Origin: Sequoia sempervirens | Lineage: Eukaryota; Streptophyta; Pinopsida; Cupressales; Cupressaceae | DNA length: 64,000 bases | Direction: 5' to 3' | Assembly: GCA_007258455.2 (NCBI GenBank) | Contig: VDFB02373365.1 | Coordinates: 217,553,765 to 217,617,764 of the forward strand | Shown here: in pieces, positions 12,126-22,499 of the stretch | How positions within the stretch are numbered: position 1 is the stretch's first letter | Layout of the letters: the number at the start of each line of letters is the position of its first letter | Position numbers and translations under genes: made by a program | The notes under the pieces: generated by a model | What the model was told of the DNA's origin: nothing | The model's input: the letters and a program-made list of their open reading frames with translations, nothing else | The model's database searches: none

Positions 12126-12397
12126 TCCCTCTCTACTTCTTTACTCTCTCCAATTCATTCCAAAAACAACAATTCCTATACAACTTTAGTTATATACCTC
12201 AATGATTATCGCGCCTAGCATATGCCTGCATGTGAAGGCTCCAAGGCTCAATGAATGTTTCCTACATTACCTTTCACATCACGAAGATGAACAGGAGCGT
12301 ACAACACGCCACGTAATAGATCCTGGTGGGATGCTCGGTGGAGTTTCCGATACTGGAGGAAATTTCGGTGGGGTCCCCCATGTAATAGCCTATCGGC

Positions 12398-12660
12398 TAA
12401 TTTTTTTTATAATGTATATAAATTATCTTGTAGTTAAATAGTTATTTTATTTATTATATAAATTTTATTTATATTAAAAATTTATTATATTATTTTTTTA
12501 TTTTATTTAAAGAATCATTTTTATTTTATTTATTATATAAATTATTTTGTAGTTAAATAGTTATTTTATTTATTATATAAATTATTTAATTTATTTTTTA
12601 TTTATTATATAAATTATTATTTATTTTATTTATTTATTTTTATAGTATATATAATGAGAA
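12398..12660 (+). repeat. AT-rich minisatellite
   Basis: Repeated blocks of TTAAATAGTTATTTTATTTA and TTATATAAATTATTT in irregular tandem, almost devoid of G and C. Noncoding. Confidence 0.7.
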
Positions 12661-13330
12661 AACTCTAATTTATATCTCCACTAACTTTGTTTATAACTAC
12701 CTACCACAGGAAAAACAAACTAAGTGAAAATTAAAATCTGAATAAGCTTTTTCCAGAACATTACAGCTCAATTCATAAGTACATTGATAAAAATAAGATA
12801 AATTATTTAATTTTTTTAATATAAATAAAGTGCAAATTTACTGTTAGTTGTTTGACCGTTCAATAAATTGCTCTTTAAATAGAGTTGTTGAAAACTGAAA
12901 GAAGTAATTTACTCTCATATGCCGCAAACAGATTCTCGACATCCTCTACAATTTCTAATGTCGGGGAAAAAATGGTGAATAACAGAGAAAGATGCATGAT
13001 TAATTCTCTCATCCAAACCCCTTACCGTTATCCAAATCCCTTATGGTGTCTGGACATGCGGTCTGCTCACAATATTTTTAGACTTGATCCATTAACTTTT
13101 TTACTGTGATTACATTTATTTCTCCACCAGGGTTTTGCAATTACACAGTGCAATTGTCGGGCACCACCGGGTTTCTAATGTCAGACTGTTGGAAATTCCA
13201 ATGGGGTTCCCCCAGTATAATAGCCTATCGGCTAAAAATTTAAGGAATTATTTTATCTTTCAGCTTTATATTATGGAAATATAATAAGAATATTGTTTTC
13301 TATGGAACCAAAAATATATCAATAATTTTC

Positions 13331-14317
13331 TTACAAATTATCATACTTTTGTAGTGGCTAAATTTGCATCCAAAAAAAATCCCCTTTAATTTTGTGTTTA
13401 TTTTGCACGAATTTATAATGCAATGGCACAATCTTGTATGAAGTTTCCCTCATTCCTCCAATCTTATTACTCTCTTGTCTTGGGATCAATCACACATTGA
13501 CAAAAATTACTTATAAAATTTAAATTTTCAAATTAAATGTCCATTGACTCCCACCCATTTTATTCCCACGTTTAGCCAACTTAATACAAAATTTACATAA
13601 TTTATTGCTATGTAGTGATATTTAATGATATTCATTTGGACACACATTCATAATTTGATCATCTTAGTTTCGTTTTCAACTTACTTGACCATTCACATAA
13701 CATTCATTAGAGGAACAATTCAAGTGGTATATTCAAGGAACAAAATTTAATTTATAATGATCATCTAGGATATTTGAATAGTTTCCTATTGTCTATTGGT
13801 CTTTGACATGATTGCAAAGCTATCTATCTAGGATTTAACCTAGGAGAACTTACTTCTAGTGATTTGGAAGACTCCTTCTTGGAGATCAGCAAGAAGTAAA
13901 GAAGATAATGGGCTATGAAAAATAAGTGTATAATTAACAAGAATAAATTTGGAGGTTGCCAATCAAATTCAAAGCCACAAAAGTGTTTCAAACCCATTAA
14001 ATTTAGAATTGAATTATTTGATTGTAAATGTCATGGCTAAAGTAAGTTAATCTAGGTTGATTTATATGTATGTGTATACATTTTATTGGATTCACCTAGT
14101 TCATAACTAGGGAAAGATTATTTCCCATTACTCTATACATATCCATTCATATATGAATACCCACCACCTCCTCCAAATAGTGATATTCAAGAAATAAAAT
14201 TTAATTATGTGTGTTGTATTATTGTTTATATATGAACATTCAACACCTCCTCCAAATAATAATATTTAGGAAATAAGTTCTAATTACATTTTTATTATGT
14301 TGTTGACAGTGACATAT
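13331..14317. other. No gene seen
   Basis: AT-rich sequence with no frame above background. Short partial direct repeats occur around 14,140-14,290 (ACCTCCTCCAAATA appears twice). Confidence 0.6.
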
Positions 14318-14691
14318 GGGTCAGTGCAGGATCATGGGGGTCCAAACTAGGCCCTTAAGTGACAATAAAATTTAGAAAAATAGAGTTAGACAACTTAACA
14401 TAAAAATTTGAATAAGTTATTAACATAATTTAAAAAATATGTAAAAACAAAATTTATAGTAAATTAAATGTAGTTTCTAAGATACTATTCCTTTTCTGGA
14501 AAAAGTTGAATCTATTTGATAAAATTTTGAAATTTCAATGCAGTAACTAAAATTTTAAGAAAAATTAAAAAGTGGGTGTATGTCTAACCAACCTAAGTAC
14601 AAGCAAAAAATAATATTATTTTTTGAAACTTTCAGTATAAGTAGAGGACACATGTACGAACGTGCTGCATTCTTTCTTTTGTCTTTTTTTG
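14318..14691 (+). mobile_element. Left part of TIR element copy C
   Basis: Matches the left half of the full copy at 29,813-30,602, starting with a decayed terminal repeat (GGGTCAGTGCAGGATCAT) and running through AAAAATTTGAATAAGTTAT and AAGTAGAGGAC. More diverged than copies A and B. It is cut by the solo LTR that starts at 14,697 and resumes at 16,362. Confidence 0.75.
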
Positions 14692-14696
14692 CAAGT

Positions 14697-16361
14697 TGTA
14701 GTGTAGGAAACAGTATCGATTTTTCACGCTTAATTTGGCAATAATTATTATTAAAATGAGCCTAATATTTGTGTGATTTAGTATTGTAATATGTTTTTCA
14801 TATTTACATTAAGTTTAGGGCCCTTTTAAACTAAATGGACTTAATTGTGCCTTATTTTTGGTGTTGTAAAGTGTACCTTTACACTTTCACATTAATCTAA
14901 GGATTTATTAATTGATTGAGGTTAATTCGCCTTAATTTTCCCCTTTAATTCAAATCCAAGCCTAATTAAATACAATTTCTAAGAAATAAAACCTAACATT
15001 CATAAATGTTATTACACAACACTTAATGTTGGAAGATGTGTGTCCTAGGTAGGTGACCTAGAACCCATTCTCCACATGGCGAATGGGTCCTCACTTAGTC
15101 CTAGGACCCTATTTTTACATGATATTCAACCTTGTCCGATATGTGTCCTAGATAAGTGGCCTAGGACCCATTTTTCGTATGGCGAATGGGTCCTCACTTG
15201 GACCTAGGACCCCTCTTTGGAATATACTTTTGGTGGTATTTTAATGATTTCAAATCTATAATTAACGTCATCTTGTGATATTTGATTTTTGGGAATTAAT
15301 CTTAAGATATGTAAGAGGTCATTCACTCTATTTCATCTAAGAATTTTTAACAATGCATTCCTAATTCAATTTTATGAGATCAAGATTGATTTCAAGAGCA
15401 TTCAAGAGAGGATTTCTTCATCATTTATTGTATAAATCAAGATCCAAGAATTATTTCAAAGTTATGTGTATTCATGCATGTTTTTGGAGCTAATATATTG
15501 ATGTAGGCTTCATGATTCAATTAAGAATTCAAGGTATCATTTCAAGCAAAGATTCAAAGTCAAGATTCACATCCATTAAAGCCATTTCATGCAAGTTGCA
15601 AACCTCCATTATCAAGGTTCATTAAATGTTTGGTGAGTTGTGATATAGGCTTGTTCATTCATCATCCCTTCATGTTTCATTATTTTATTTCAAGGTTTAA
15701 TTACCAAAATTGGGTTTGACCAAGGTAAACCCCCATTCACCTAACAAACAACATTTTTCTCTCTTTGATGTGTGATTGCAAATTTTAGGTTAAATATCCT
15801 TTAAAAAAAAAATTTGTAAAGTTGTCAAAGTTGTTACCATTCTTGCAAAATCATTAAAATTGACCTACAAAATTTATTTTTGGCTATCTAACAGTGGAAA
15901 TCGAGAATCTGGGAGTGCAGACACAAAGCATATTTTTCAGAGCCATAGCTAGGACCCATTCGCCATAGGGCGAATGAGTCCTCAGTGAGCCATGAAAAAG
16001 CACTTTTTGTAAAAGGTACATTGTATAAATTATCCCTTCCAAAATCTCCCTAAATTCTGTAGGTTCCATCAGTATTATGTTTAAGCTTCTAAATGCACTT
16101 TATGGCTTGTAATTTGGATTTTATTTGATGGTTTTAATCTTTCTCCCCAAAGTGTTATTTAGCTCATATCCTTGTCCTAGCATAGATAGGAAATTTGTTG
16201 ATTCATACCTTGAGTTGACTCACCTAAGGGTTGGTAGTTAATTCTTGGTGTGGATCTCATTTCCTTGAATGAAATTGGAGAAATAGGTCCATCATACCCT
16301 CTCCCCCACCACCCCGCCCTTTATCAATTCATTTTGGTGAACCTTATTTTTCTATGTTTCA
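14697..16361 (+). mobile_element. Solo LTR, 1,665 bp, TSD CAAGT
   Basis: Begins TGTAGTGTAGG and ends TGTTTCA, the TG..CA pattern of LTRs, and is flanked by a perfect 5 bp target duplication CAAGT (14,692-14,696 and 16,362-16,366). The flanks join to restore the sequence of the TIR element it landed in, which other copies confirm. No gag, pol or primer-binding site is present, so this is a solo LTR left by LTR-LTR recombination. It holds three copies of an imperfect palindrome built around GGACCCATTCGCC / GGCGAATGGGTCC near 15,070, 15,160 and 15,960. Orientation is uncertain because TG..CA is symmetrical. Confidence 0.8.
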
Positions 16362-16506
16362 CAAGTAAATAATTAGTTATGAATTTTTTATTAAAACTTT
16401 TTAAAAATATTAAAACTTGTTTGTCTTACCACCATAACTTGGTCAAAAATTTATGAAATTTAATTTTTCATTTTTTTATCTTATAGTATGGGAAGCATAG
16501 AATGTG
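16362..16506 (+). mobile_element. Right fragment of TIR element copy C, 3' truncated
   Basis: Resumes the element interrupted at 14,696: AAGTAAATAATTAGTTATGA, then AACTTGGTCAAAA, then GAAGCATAGAATGTG. Similarity to copy A stops at about 16,506, so the right ~250 bases including the right terminal repeat are missing. Confidence 0.7.
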
Positions 16507-17029
16507 CTATCCTTCAGAAGGACACATCTAAAGAATAAGCAAGATTTGACTGGTTTTACTAAGTTTGACTGAGTTTGACCAATTTTGATATGCCAAGATG
16601 ATTGTCGTGCTTGATTGAAAGATTGTAGAAGTTCGCTTGGGTAGATTGTCTGTTTGAATTTTGACAAAGATCATGATAAATTTAAAGACTATGTCATGTG
16701 TGTGAGAAAATTGTGCAATGAACCCTAATGGACTAACCTAGTATGGCCTCGGGGGCTCATCAACAGATGGCCTTGCCTATGTCATACACTCAGAGACCTC
16801 GTAGTTCAACACGACCAATGACTTTGTCTTGTTGACCAAAGATTGAGTCATGATTTATTTTGACAAACCTAATAGGACTGACCTAATGTCTTAGGGGCTC
16901 AAAGATGAGCCTTGCCTACGTAGCAAGTGTGCAAAGACAACGTAGTTCGACAATGAAAAAGACAAATCAAGACTTGAATTGACATGAATGTGTTGACTAA
17001 CATGACTATTTTTTGAATTTTTTTGTGTT
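16507..17029. repeat. Noncoding, ~100 bp direct repeat pair
   Basis: The segment at about 16,715-16,830 (CTAATGGACTAACCTA, GGGGGCTCA, GCCTTGCCTA, ACCTCGTAGTTCAACA) recurs in diverged form at about 16,866-16,965 (CTAATAGGACTGACCTA, AGGGGCTCA, GCCTTGCCTA, CGTAGTTCGACAA). No gene seen. Confidence 0.6.
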
Positions 17030-17035
17030 TTTTAA

Positions 17036-17335
17036 GACATTTTTCAATTTTTAGGTCTTTTTTTAGGACATTTTCTGATTTTTAGGTCTTTTTTAGGACA
17101 TTTTTATTTTTAGGTCTTTTTTAAGACATTTTATGATTTTAGGTCTTTTTTAAATTTTATGATTTTTAGGTCTTTTTAAGGACATTTTATGATTTTTAGG
17201 TCTTTTTTTAGGACATTTTATGATTTTTAGGTCTTTTTTAGGACATTTTATGATTTTTAGGTTTTTCTTTTTAGGTCAAGACATTTTTTTATTTTTAGGT
17301 CTTTTTTTAGGACATTTTATGATTTTCAGGATCAC
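17036..17335 (+). repeat. Minisatellite, ~30-35 bp unit, about nine copies
   Basis: Unit centred on TTTTTAGGTCTTTTTTAGGA followed by CATTTTATGA, repeated with small length changes. A related short trace appears near 17,765-17,815. It lies downstream of the minus-strand gag-protease unit. Confidence 0.85.
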
Positions 17336-18224
17336 ATGTGGTACCCACTGTAGTCTCATGATAAAAAATTTCCCCTAATCAAGTTGAGTATGAGCCAAGA
17401 AAAATGGAATGGAAAGAAAAGGTATGACTAGCATGGACAATGGACAGTATGCAAGACTTGATTTCAACCATTTTCAGCCATGGACAGAAATGTCATGATG
17501 TCAAGGTGAAGTGTTATGACAAATGTCAGAAAAGAGTATGTTTATTAGGGACAAAGGTAGATAGAGTGACAGTAGATGGCACAACAATGACTGACTACAC
17601 ATGGCGCATGTTTGCCAGGTTTTCACCATGGTACTTATCCAAAGCGCCTGTTTACCAAGTTTTCACTATTGGACGAATTATTTCTCTTTATTTTTTTCAT
17701 CATTTTTTAAAAAAAATTTAGTAGCACCAAGATGCCTATTTGCCAGGTTTTCATCAAGGTGACGATTTTTTGTATTTTTCAATTTTTTTGTATTTTTTAG
17801 GACTTTTTCCCTAGCTCTTTGAAGCTAGGTATAAAATTGATAAATTCTAGATCCATGGACTGCCTTGACGATGCCCCGATCTTGTGTGGATGACCATCCT
17901 AGATGAAAGGACCTGATCAGGATGAGGAGTATGAGTGGCAGATATGAAGGATGATAGATCATGTGACAAATGAAAGAGGCTACGGTAGGATCCCTAATGT
18001 GCACACTATGTGGGCCATTAGGCTTTAGCTGAAAAAGGAGCTTGGGCAACCAATGAGCTAGAGTACAAGAAGGAGTTTTCGTCAAAGATACATTGAAAGA
18101 CATCACCAATGGAGGGATATGATGGATATGTGAACATGGATGGATGTAACAGAGTATATTGTATGAGGGAGAGTGACATGGATATAGACCTTGGAACAAC
18201 AAGTGCTTTGTTTAAACTTTTTCC
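17336..18224. other. No gene seen; probable 3' part of the minus-strand retroelement
   Basis: A TTTGCCAGGTTTTCA-type phrase occurs three times between 17,600 and 17,760 as short direct repeats. Frames of 93 (+) and 125 (-) codons have no recognisable motif and I do not call them. Confidence 0.4.
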
Positions 18225-19170
18225 TTAATAGATGCCTCCAGCGATTTCTAATGGAGAGGCATACTTTGAGAATGACTTTTTCTCATTTTCACTTTTGAAT
18301 TTATTTTTGTTTTTGTCTGATAGCTTTTTATTTTGGCTATGGGACTTGTCTTGATCTTCTTTTCTTTCTTTTAATTTTTGATCTCCTTTGAAAGATATCT
18401 TGTTCATTGGATCTTTTCCTTTATTCTTTTCTTGAGCTATGATTTGTTGATCCATGTCTATGATGCGAGTGGATGTGCGTGAAATGGGGGAAGTAGGTGA
18501 AGTGAAAGAAATGTTTAGTGGATGAATGGGAGTGGTTATGCCATTAATGGAATCTTTTGGACTATCCTTTTTTGTACTGTTAACATCAAAGGAGGCTTGC
18601 ACATCCTTAATGACTTGGCAAGATGACTTAGTAGAGATGACAATAGTAGATTCATATCCTAGCCCAGGGTAGGTGGGATGGAAGGATGATGATTGGATAT
18701 CCTCAATAGGTCATGCTCAAAGAGTGGGTTATCATAAATTTCTTGGTCAAATAAGGGGTTATAATAGACATGAAAAGCTTGAGAGGAAGTAGATATGGCA
18801 AAGGTCGATGTGTCATCAGGGTCCCAAAAGGTTTCAATCCAAGCACGGTCATCCTTTTGTGTTCCTTCTGTAACTATCTTGACATCAACGTTGGAATTTT
18901 GATCTCTATCAGTGGCATTAGCATTGTCGTTTGCTGGTAAATTATCCATATATGATATTCTCCACATCCCATTTCATGAATTTGCACCTTGGGGTTTGAT
19001 GGCGGGGTAAATGGAGTGTATGACTTGGTCAATGAAGATGGATCAATGTAGTGAGATGATGTGGCGATGGATGTGGACATGGAAGGCTTTGCAAGTCTTA
19101 ATGGGTCAATGAATTCAGAAGATGAAGACGTCAAGGCTTCACGGTTGATAGGCACTTGACATTCTGAGAC
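18225..19170 (-). pseudogene. Hydrophilic linker region after retroelement protease, frames broken
   Basis: Three successive minus-strand pieces in different frames (about 19,155-18,875, 18,967-18,660 and 18,602-18,225) are rich in Ser, Thr, Lys and Asp, with repeats such as YNPLFDQEIYDNPLFEHD. In Tat elements the region between protease and RT is similarly unstructured. Here no RT follows. Frame changes show decay. Confidence 0.4.
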
Positions 19171-19174
19171 ACCT

Positions 19175-19590
19175 CATAAGTTGGTACAATATTGGAATGG
19201 ATCGGGGTCTCTGTATATAGTAATTTCAGTGCCTTCAAAAGGAAACTTCAAACATTGGTGATACATGGAGAAGACGACTTTCAGTGCATGGATCCAAAGT
19301 CGACCGAGTAAAATGTTGTATGGGAGGTCCAAATCCAAAACTTGACAAGTGGTGTCGACAATGACTGGCCCGATTCGAATTGGAAGTGTAATTACGCCCC
19401 AGAGGAACGTTCTTCATCATCATATGCCTTGATAACAATGCTTCTTGTGGCATTTATGCAAGCATCAGAAAATCCTAGTGCCTTGACCAATTTTAAGGAA
19501 CATATATTTAGTCCTGCTCTGCCATCTACTAAGACTCGTCTGATCTTATGTTTATGAACAAAAAAATGCGATATGAAGGGCATCATTATG
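19175..19590 (-). pseudogene. Tat-type retroelement aspartic protease, frameshifted
   Basis: The minus-strand peptide contains RRVLVDGRAGLNIC, corresponding to the DTG-like active site of plant Ty3/gypsy proteases, where the family usually has D-(S/G/N)-G-(A/S). The Asp is kept but Gly is replaced by Arg. After a one-base frameshift near 19,397 the match continues through LPIRIGPVIVDTTCQVLDLD and the flap and C-terminal block LPYNILLGRLWIH. It processed the Gag polyprotein of the element; with the shift and altered active site it is inactive. Confidence 0.8.
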
Positions 19591-22478
19591 GTTGGATTTG
19601 GATGACGAATAGTCTTGGTCTGAAAAGGTGATATGGTGGGGATTCGTGAGATATCCTACCATGGCTTCAAATTGGCTGACATCAATATCTTGGGGAATAG
19701 AGGATTCTTGCAATGTTTTATCTAGGATGGCCTTATGGGCAGGAAAGACGCGTAACTCAAGGATAGAGATTTGTGCGGGTGTTTTTCTAAGCTGATCAAT
19801 AAGATTAAAGTTTCCTTTAGGTTGGGACTGCTTGTTTTGTGGACACGATTGCAACTGCAAAGTGGACAGGCCAGCTATTGTTACCTTTGGTTGTCTAGGG
19901 GAAGGAGGGCCGACTATGGGGACCTTTTCGCTGCAGGTGGTGACATTGCATTCAAGGGCCTTTCTAATGGTGACTATGCAGACATGTTCATTAGTTGTTC
20001 TAATGTGATGAATGATAGGTCCCCCAGAATAGTCATATCCAATATGGGCATAGTTGGCTCGACTATTGTTATTTGTATTTGACATAGAAGGGTTTCCAAA
20101 ACCATGATCCTACAGTGGGTTCTTGTGTATTGTATGATTTTCATTAGAAGCAAACTGTGGTCCACCAACTTCAATGATACACTTTTCAATAAGGTCTTGT
20201 ACCATATTTTTCAATTGTCTACAAGAAGAGATTTTGTGTCCTTTTATTCAATGACAGTCACAAAATGTGTTATCATCCCACCAAGATGGTTTAAACTGCC
20301 TAGGGTTGTATGGTTTTGGGTCCTCAAGTGTGATGACACCATTTTGAAGGCATTTCCTGAGAACTTCTTCAATAGGCTCACCCAAAGGAGTGTATGTATG
20401 TCCTCTAGGGAATTGTTTGGGTTGCCTAGGCTTCCTTTGAATTTGATTGTTTTGATTGCCTTGGTTATTATGATTTTTCTGGACAACATTAGCAGCATAG
20501 GTTTATGTCATCATCTTTGTGTTTTGTGGTTGTGTCCCTTTTAGAGTAATCATAGGACCTACAGCATTGATAGCCTTAGCATCGACAACACCATCGTTGG
20601 TGACATGTTTGTTCTTAACCCAGTATTTGTTTTTGTCCACAAAAGGAGGGTTTGTATTTTTGTTTTTGGGACCGTATTTTAGTCTTCCTTCAACAATGAG
20701 GGATTGCTCAACTTGGACACCCTGTTTAACTAGGTTTGCAAAAATTGTGCAATAATGAACATGCAAGCCATTTTTTAGTGGGCCCAATAACATTTGTATG
20801 AACATGTCAAATTTTTCCTTTTCAGGTATGTCTATATGACAGCTACTCACTAGGCCCTCCATTTTTGAAAGAATTGTAAAAAGGTTTCACCCAAATCTTC
20901 TTGTGTGAGTCGGCATAAGTTGGTGATGGAGGTGTCTATGTCAATGTTGTATGTGTAATTTTTCATGAATTTTTCAACAAGTTCTTTCCATGACTGAATT
21001 TCAGGTTGAAGTGTATAGAACCATACCAAGGCTGGTCCTACGAGGCTTGTAGGAAACAGTCACATTAGATATGTGTGCTCATGAGCAATATTCACACAAC
21101 TTGCTATGAACTTTCTGATGTGGTCAAGTGGATTTGTTTTACCCTTGTATTTGTTGAAGTTTGGAGCCACATAACCATGTGGAAATGGTGGCATGTACAA
21201 AGTTGTATCAAAAGGATATGGACATAATTCGTATGGCATTTGCATCTTCTTATCAGAGGTTTTCATATTTTCCATCTATTTTTGAAGGTCATCCACTCTT
21301 GCTAACAAGGCGTGTACAATGGGATCATTGGTTGCCTGAAAGTAAGGTATGTTATGATTAGGTGTTTGCTAATATTACCATTTGTAAGTGGGAATTTTTT
21401 GTTGAGTATGAATCTGGGACGAGTATGTGGGAATATGTGACCCAGCCATGTTTGTTTGTATTTGAGGTATCTAAAATTCCTGACTCATTTGATTTCCAAA
21501 GTTACAGATTTGTTGTGTCATTTGAGTTCCTTGTCCTTGTTGAAAGAATTGTCCATGTAGCATGTTGGTGTTTGTTCCTTGGGAGTTTCCATGTGGTGCA
21601 TTGATATTTTGTCCTTGTCCATGTGTGATGTTCATATTTTGTCCTTGTCCATGTGGGATGTTCATATTTTGTCCTTGTCCATGTGGGATGTTTAATTGCG
21701 ATGATGTATTAATGTTGTGTTGAGGGCCTTGAATGAAGACTCGTCGTGGGTTTCCTCCAAAGGGATTAAATGAGATTCCACCATAAGGATGTAATGAAGA
21801 TGCCCCCATTGTCATAGATGAAGATCCCAACATAGGGTTTGTGGGATTTTCTCCCATTGATGTGGACCCAACGGTTATTCCTATCATTTGTGATGATGAT
21901 GTGGACGTTGTAGGCATAGATATAGTAGATGTTCCTCAAATAGATGTTGTATTAGTTGAGGTGGAGGTTTTTTGACTTGTGGTGCCACTAGATGTCACAT
22001 TAATAGTGTTAGTAGCAACTTGTGTGGTGACCACAATGTTATTGCTATTGGGGGCATTGTTCGTGTTTTGATGAGATGTCATGGTTTGTGTCGCATTGTC
22101 CAGAGAAGGTCTTATGGTATTAATGTCAAAGCCTTTTGGTAGTTTTTCCCCTTGGTCCAAAAGCATAGAAAGGTATCTTCTAGGATCATTCAAGACCAAT
22201 TCTTCTACAAATGAAGCTATGTCAGGGTTTTGAGTGACAGCATCTAAATCCTCAGCTAGTACCTGTCTATTTTGGTCTCTCTATATGAATTGTTCAAAAA
22301 GTGGATTTTGAAAGGAAGTTGACATGCTCATGGATGATTGTACGTTCAAATTTCCAAATGATTCATCATAAATCCAGTCATTGGGATTGGTGTTGGTGTT
22401 GGTGTTGGTGTTGTTGTCAAAGTCTTCTCCAAAGTCTGCCATTTGTCTTTTCTTTCTTTGAAGTCTTGTTTCCACCAT
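19552..22478 (-). pseudogene. gag: Tat-type Gag, decayed by stops and frameshifts
   Basis: Starts at ATG 22,478 (minus). The N-terminus has an Asn-Thr repeat from a TTGGTG microsatellite (22,386-22,417). A Gly/Gln-rich stretch follows, with about four copies of a ten-residue repeat (PHGQGQNMNI-like) near 21,600-21,700. The Gag core is clear at 21,200-20,870: NFNKYKGKTNPLDHIRKF, then LFPTSLVGPALVWFYTLQPE, IQSWKELVEKFMKNY and NIDIDTSITNLCRLTQED. Stops include TAG (22,281; 21,471) and TGA (21,936; 21,060); the last sits where the family has Arg before LFP, as expected for CGA to TGA. The frame changes at about 20,860 and again near 20,500 and 20,085. No zinc knuckle is obvious. It is the capsid protein of the element whose protease follows. 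Confidence 0.8.
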
Positions 22479-22499
22479 CAAGGAAATTGCTCAAATGAA

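Larger units (their letters stand above)
11166..13222. mobile_element. ~2.06 kb unclassified insertion with hairpin end TAGCC-TATC-GGCTA
   Basis: Boundaries come from comparison with the uninterrupted repeat unit at 10,180-10,690 and are good to roughly 5-10 bases. The right end carries a 5 bp hairpin (TAGCC, loop TATC, GGCTA) and the left end carries CCGATAGGCT, inverted relative to AGCCTATCGG at the right. A ~50 bp block ending in this hairpin occurs twice, at about 12,345-12,396 and 13,170-13,224. No transposase frame is present. The inside holds pyrimidine-rich sequence, a CT microsatellite and an AT-rich minisatellite. I see no clean TIR or target duplication. A Helitron-like ending (CTAA after a hairpin) is possible, but no TC start is evident. 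Confidence 0.5.
10800..13330 (+). repeat. Repeat unit 2, split by an insertion
   Basis: The left part (10,800-11,165) matches unit 1 up to the ATGAAAAAACTT region. The right part resumes at about 13,223 with TTAAGGAATT..TATCTTTCAG..TTTATATT and stays alignable to about 13,325. The ~2.06 kb between is absent from unit 1 and is annotated separately. Confidence 0.65.

Noticed and set aside
11649..12205. 136- and 95-codon Ser/Leu/Pro-rich plus-strand frames
   Set aside because: They are products of the pyrimidine-rich tract and the (CT)n microsatellite.
11166..13222. Calling the 2.06 kb insertion a Helitron
   Set aside because: The hairpin plus CTAA ending is suggestive, but there is no TC at the left end, the hairpin directly abuts the end, and no Rep/helicase relic is seen.
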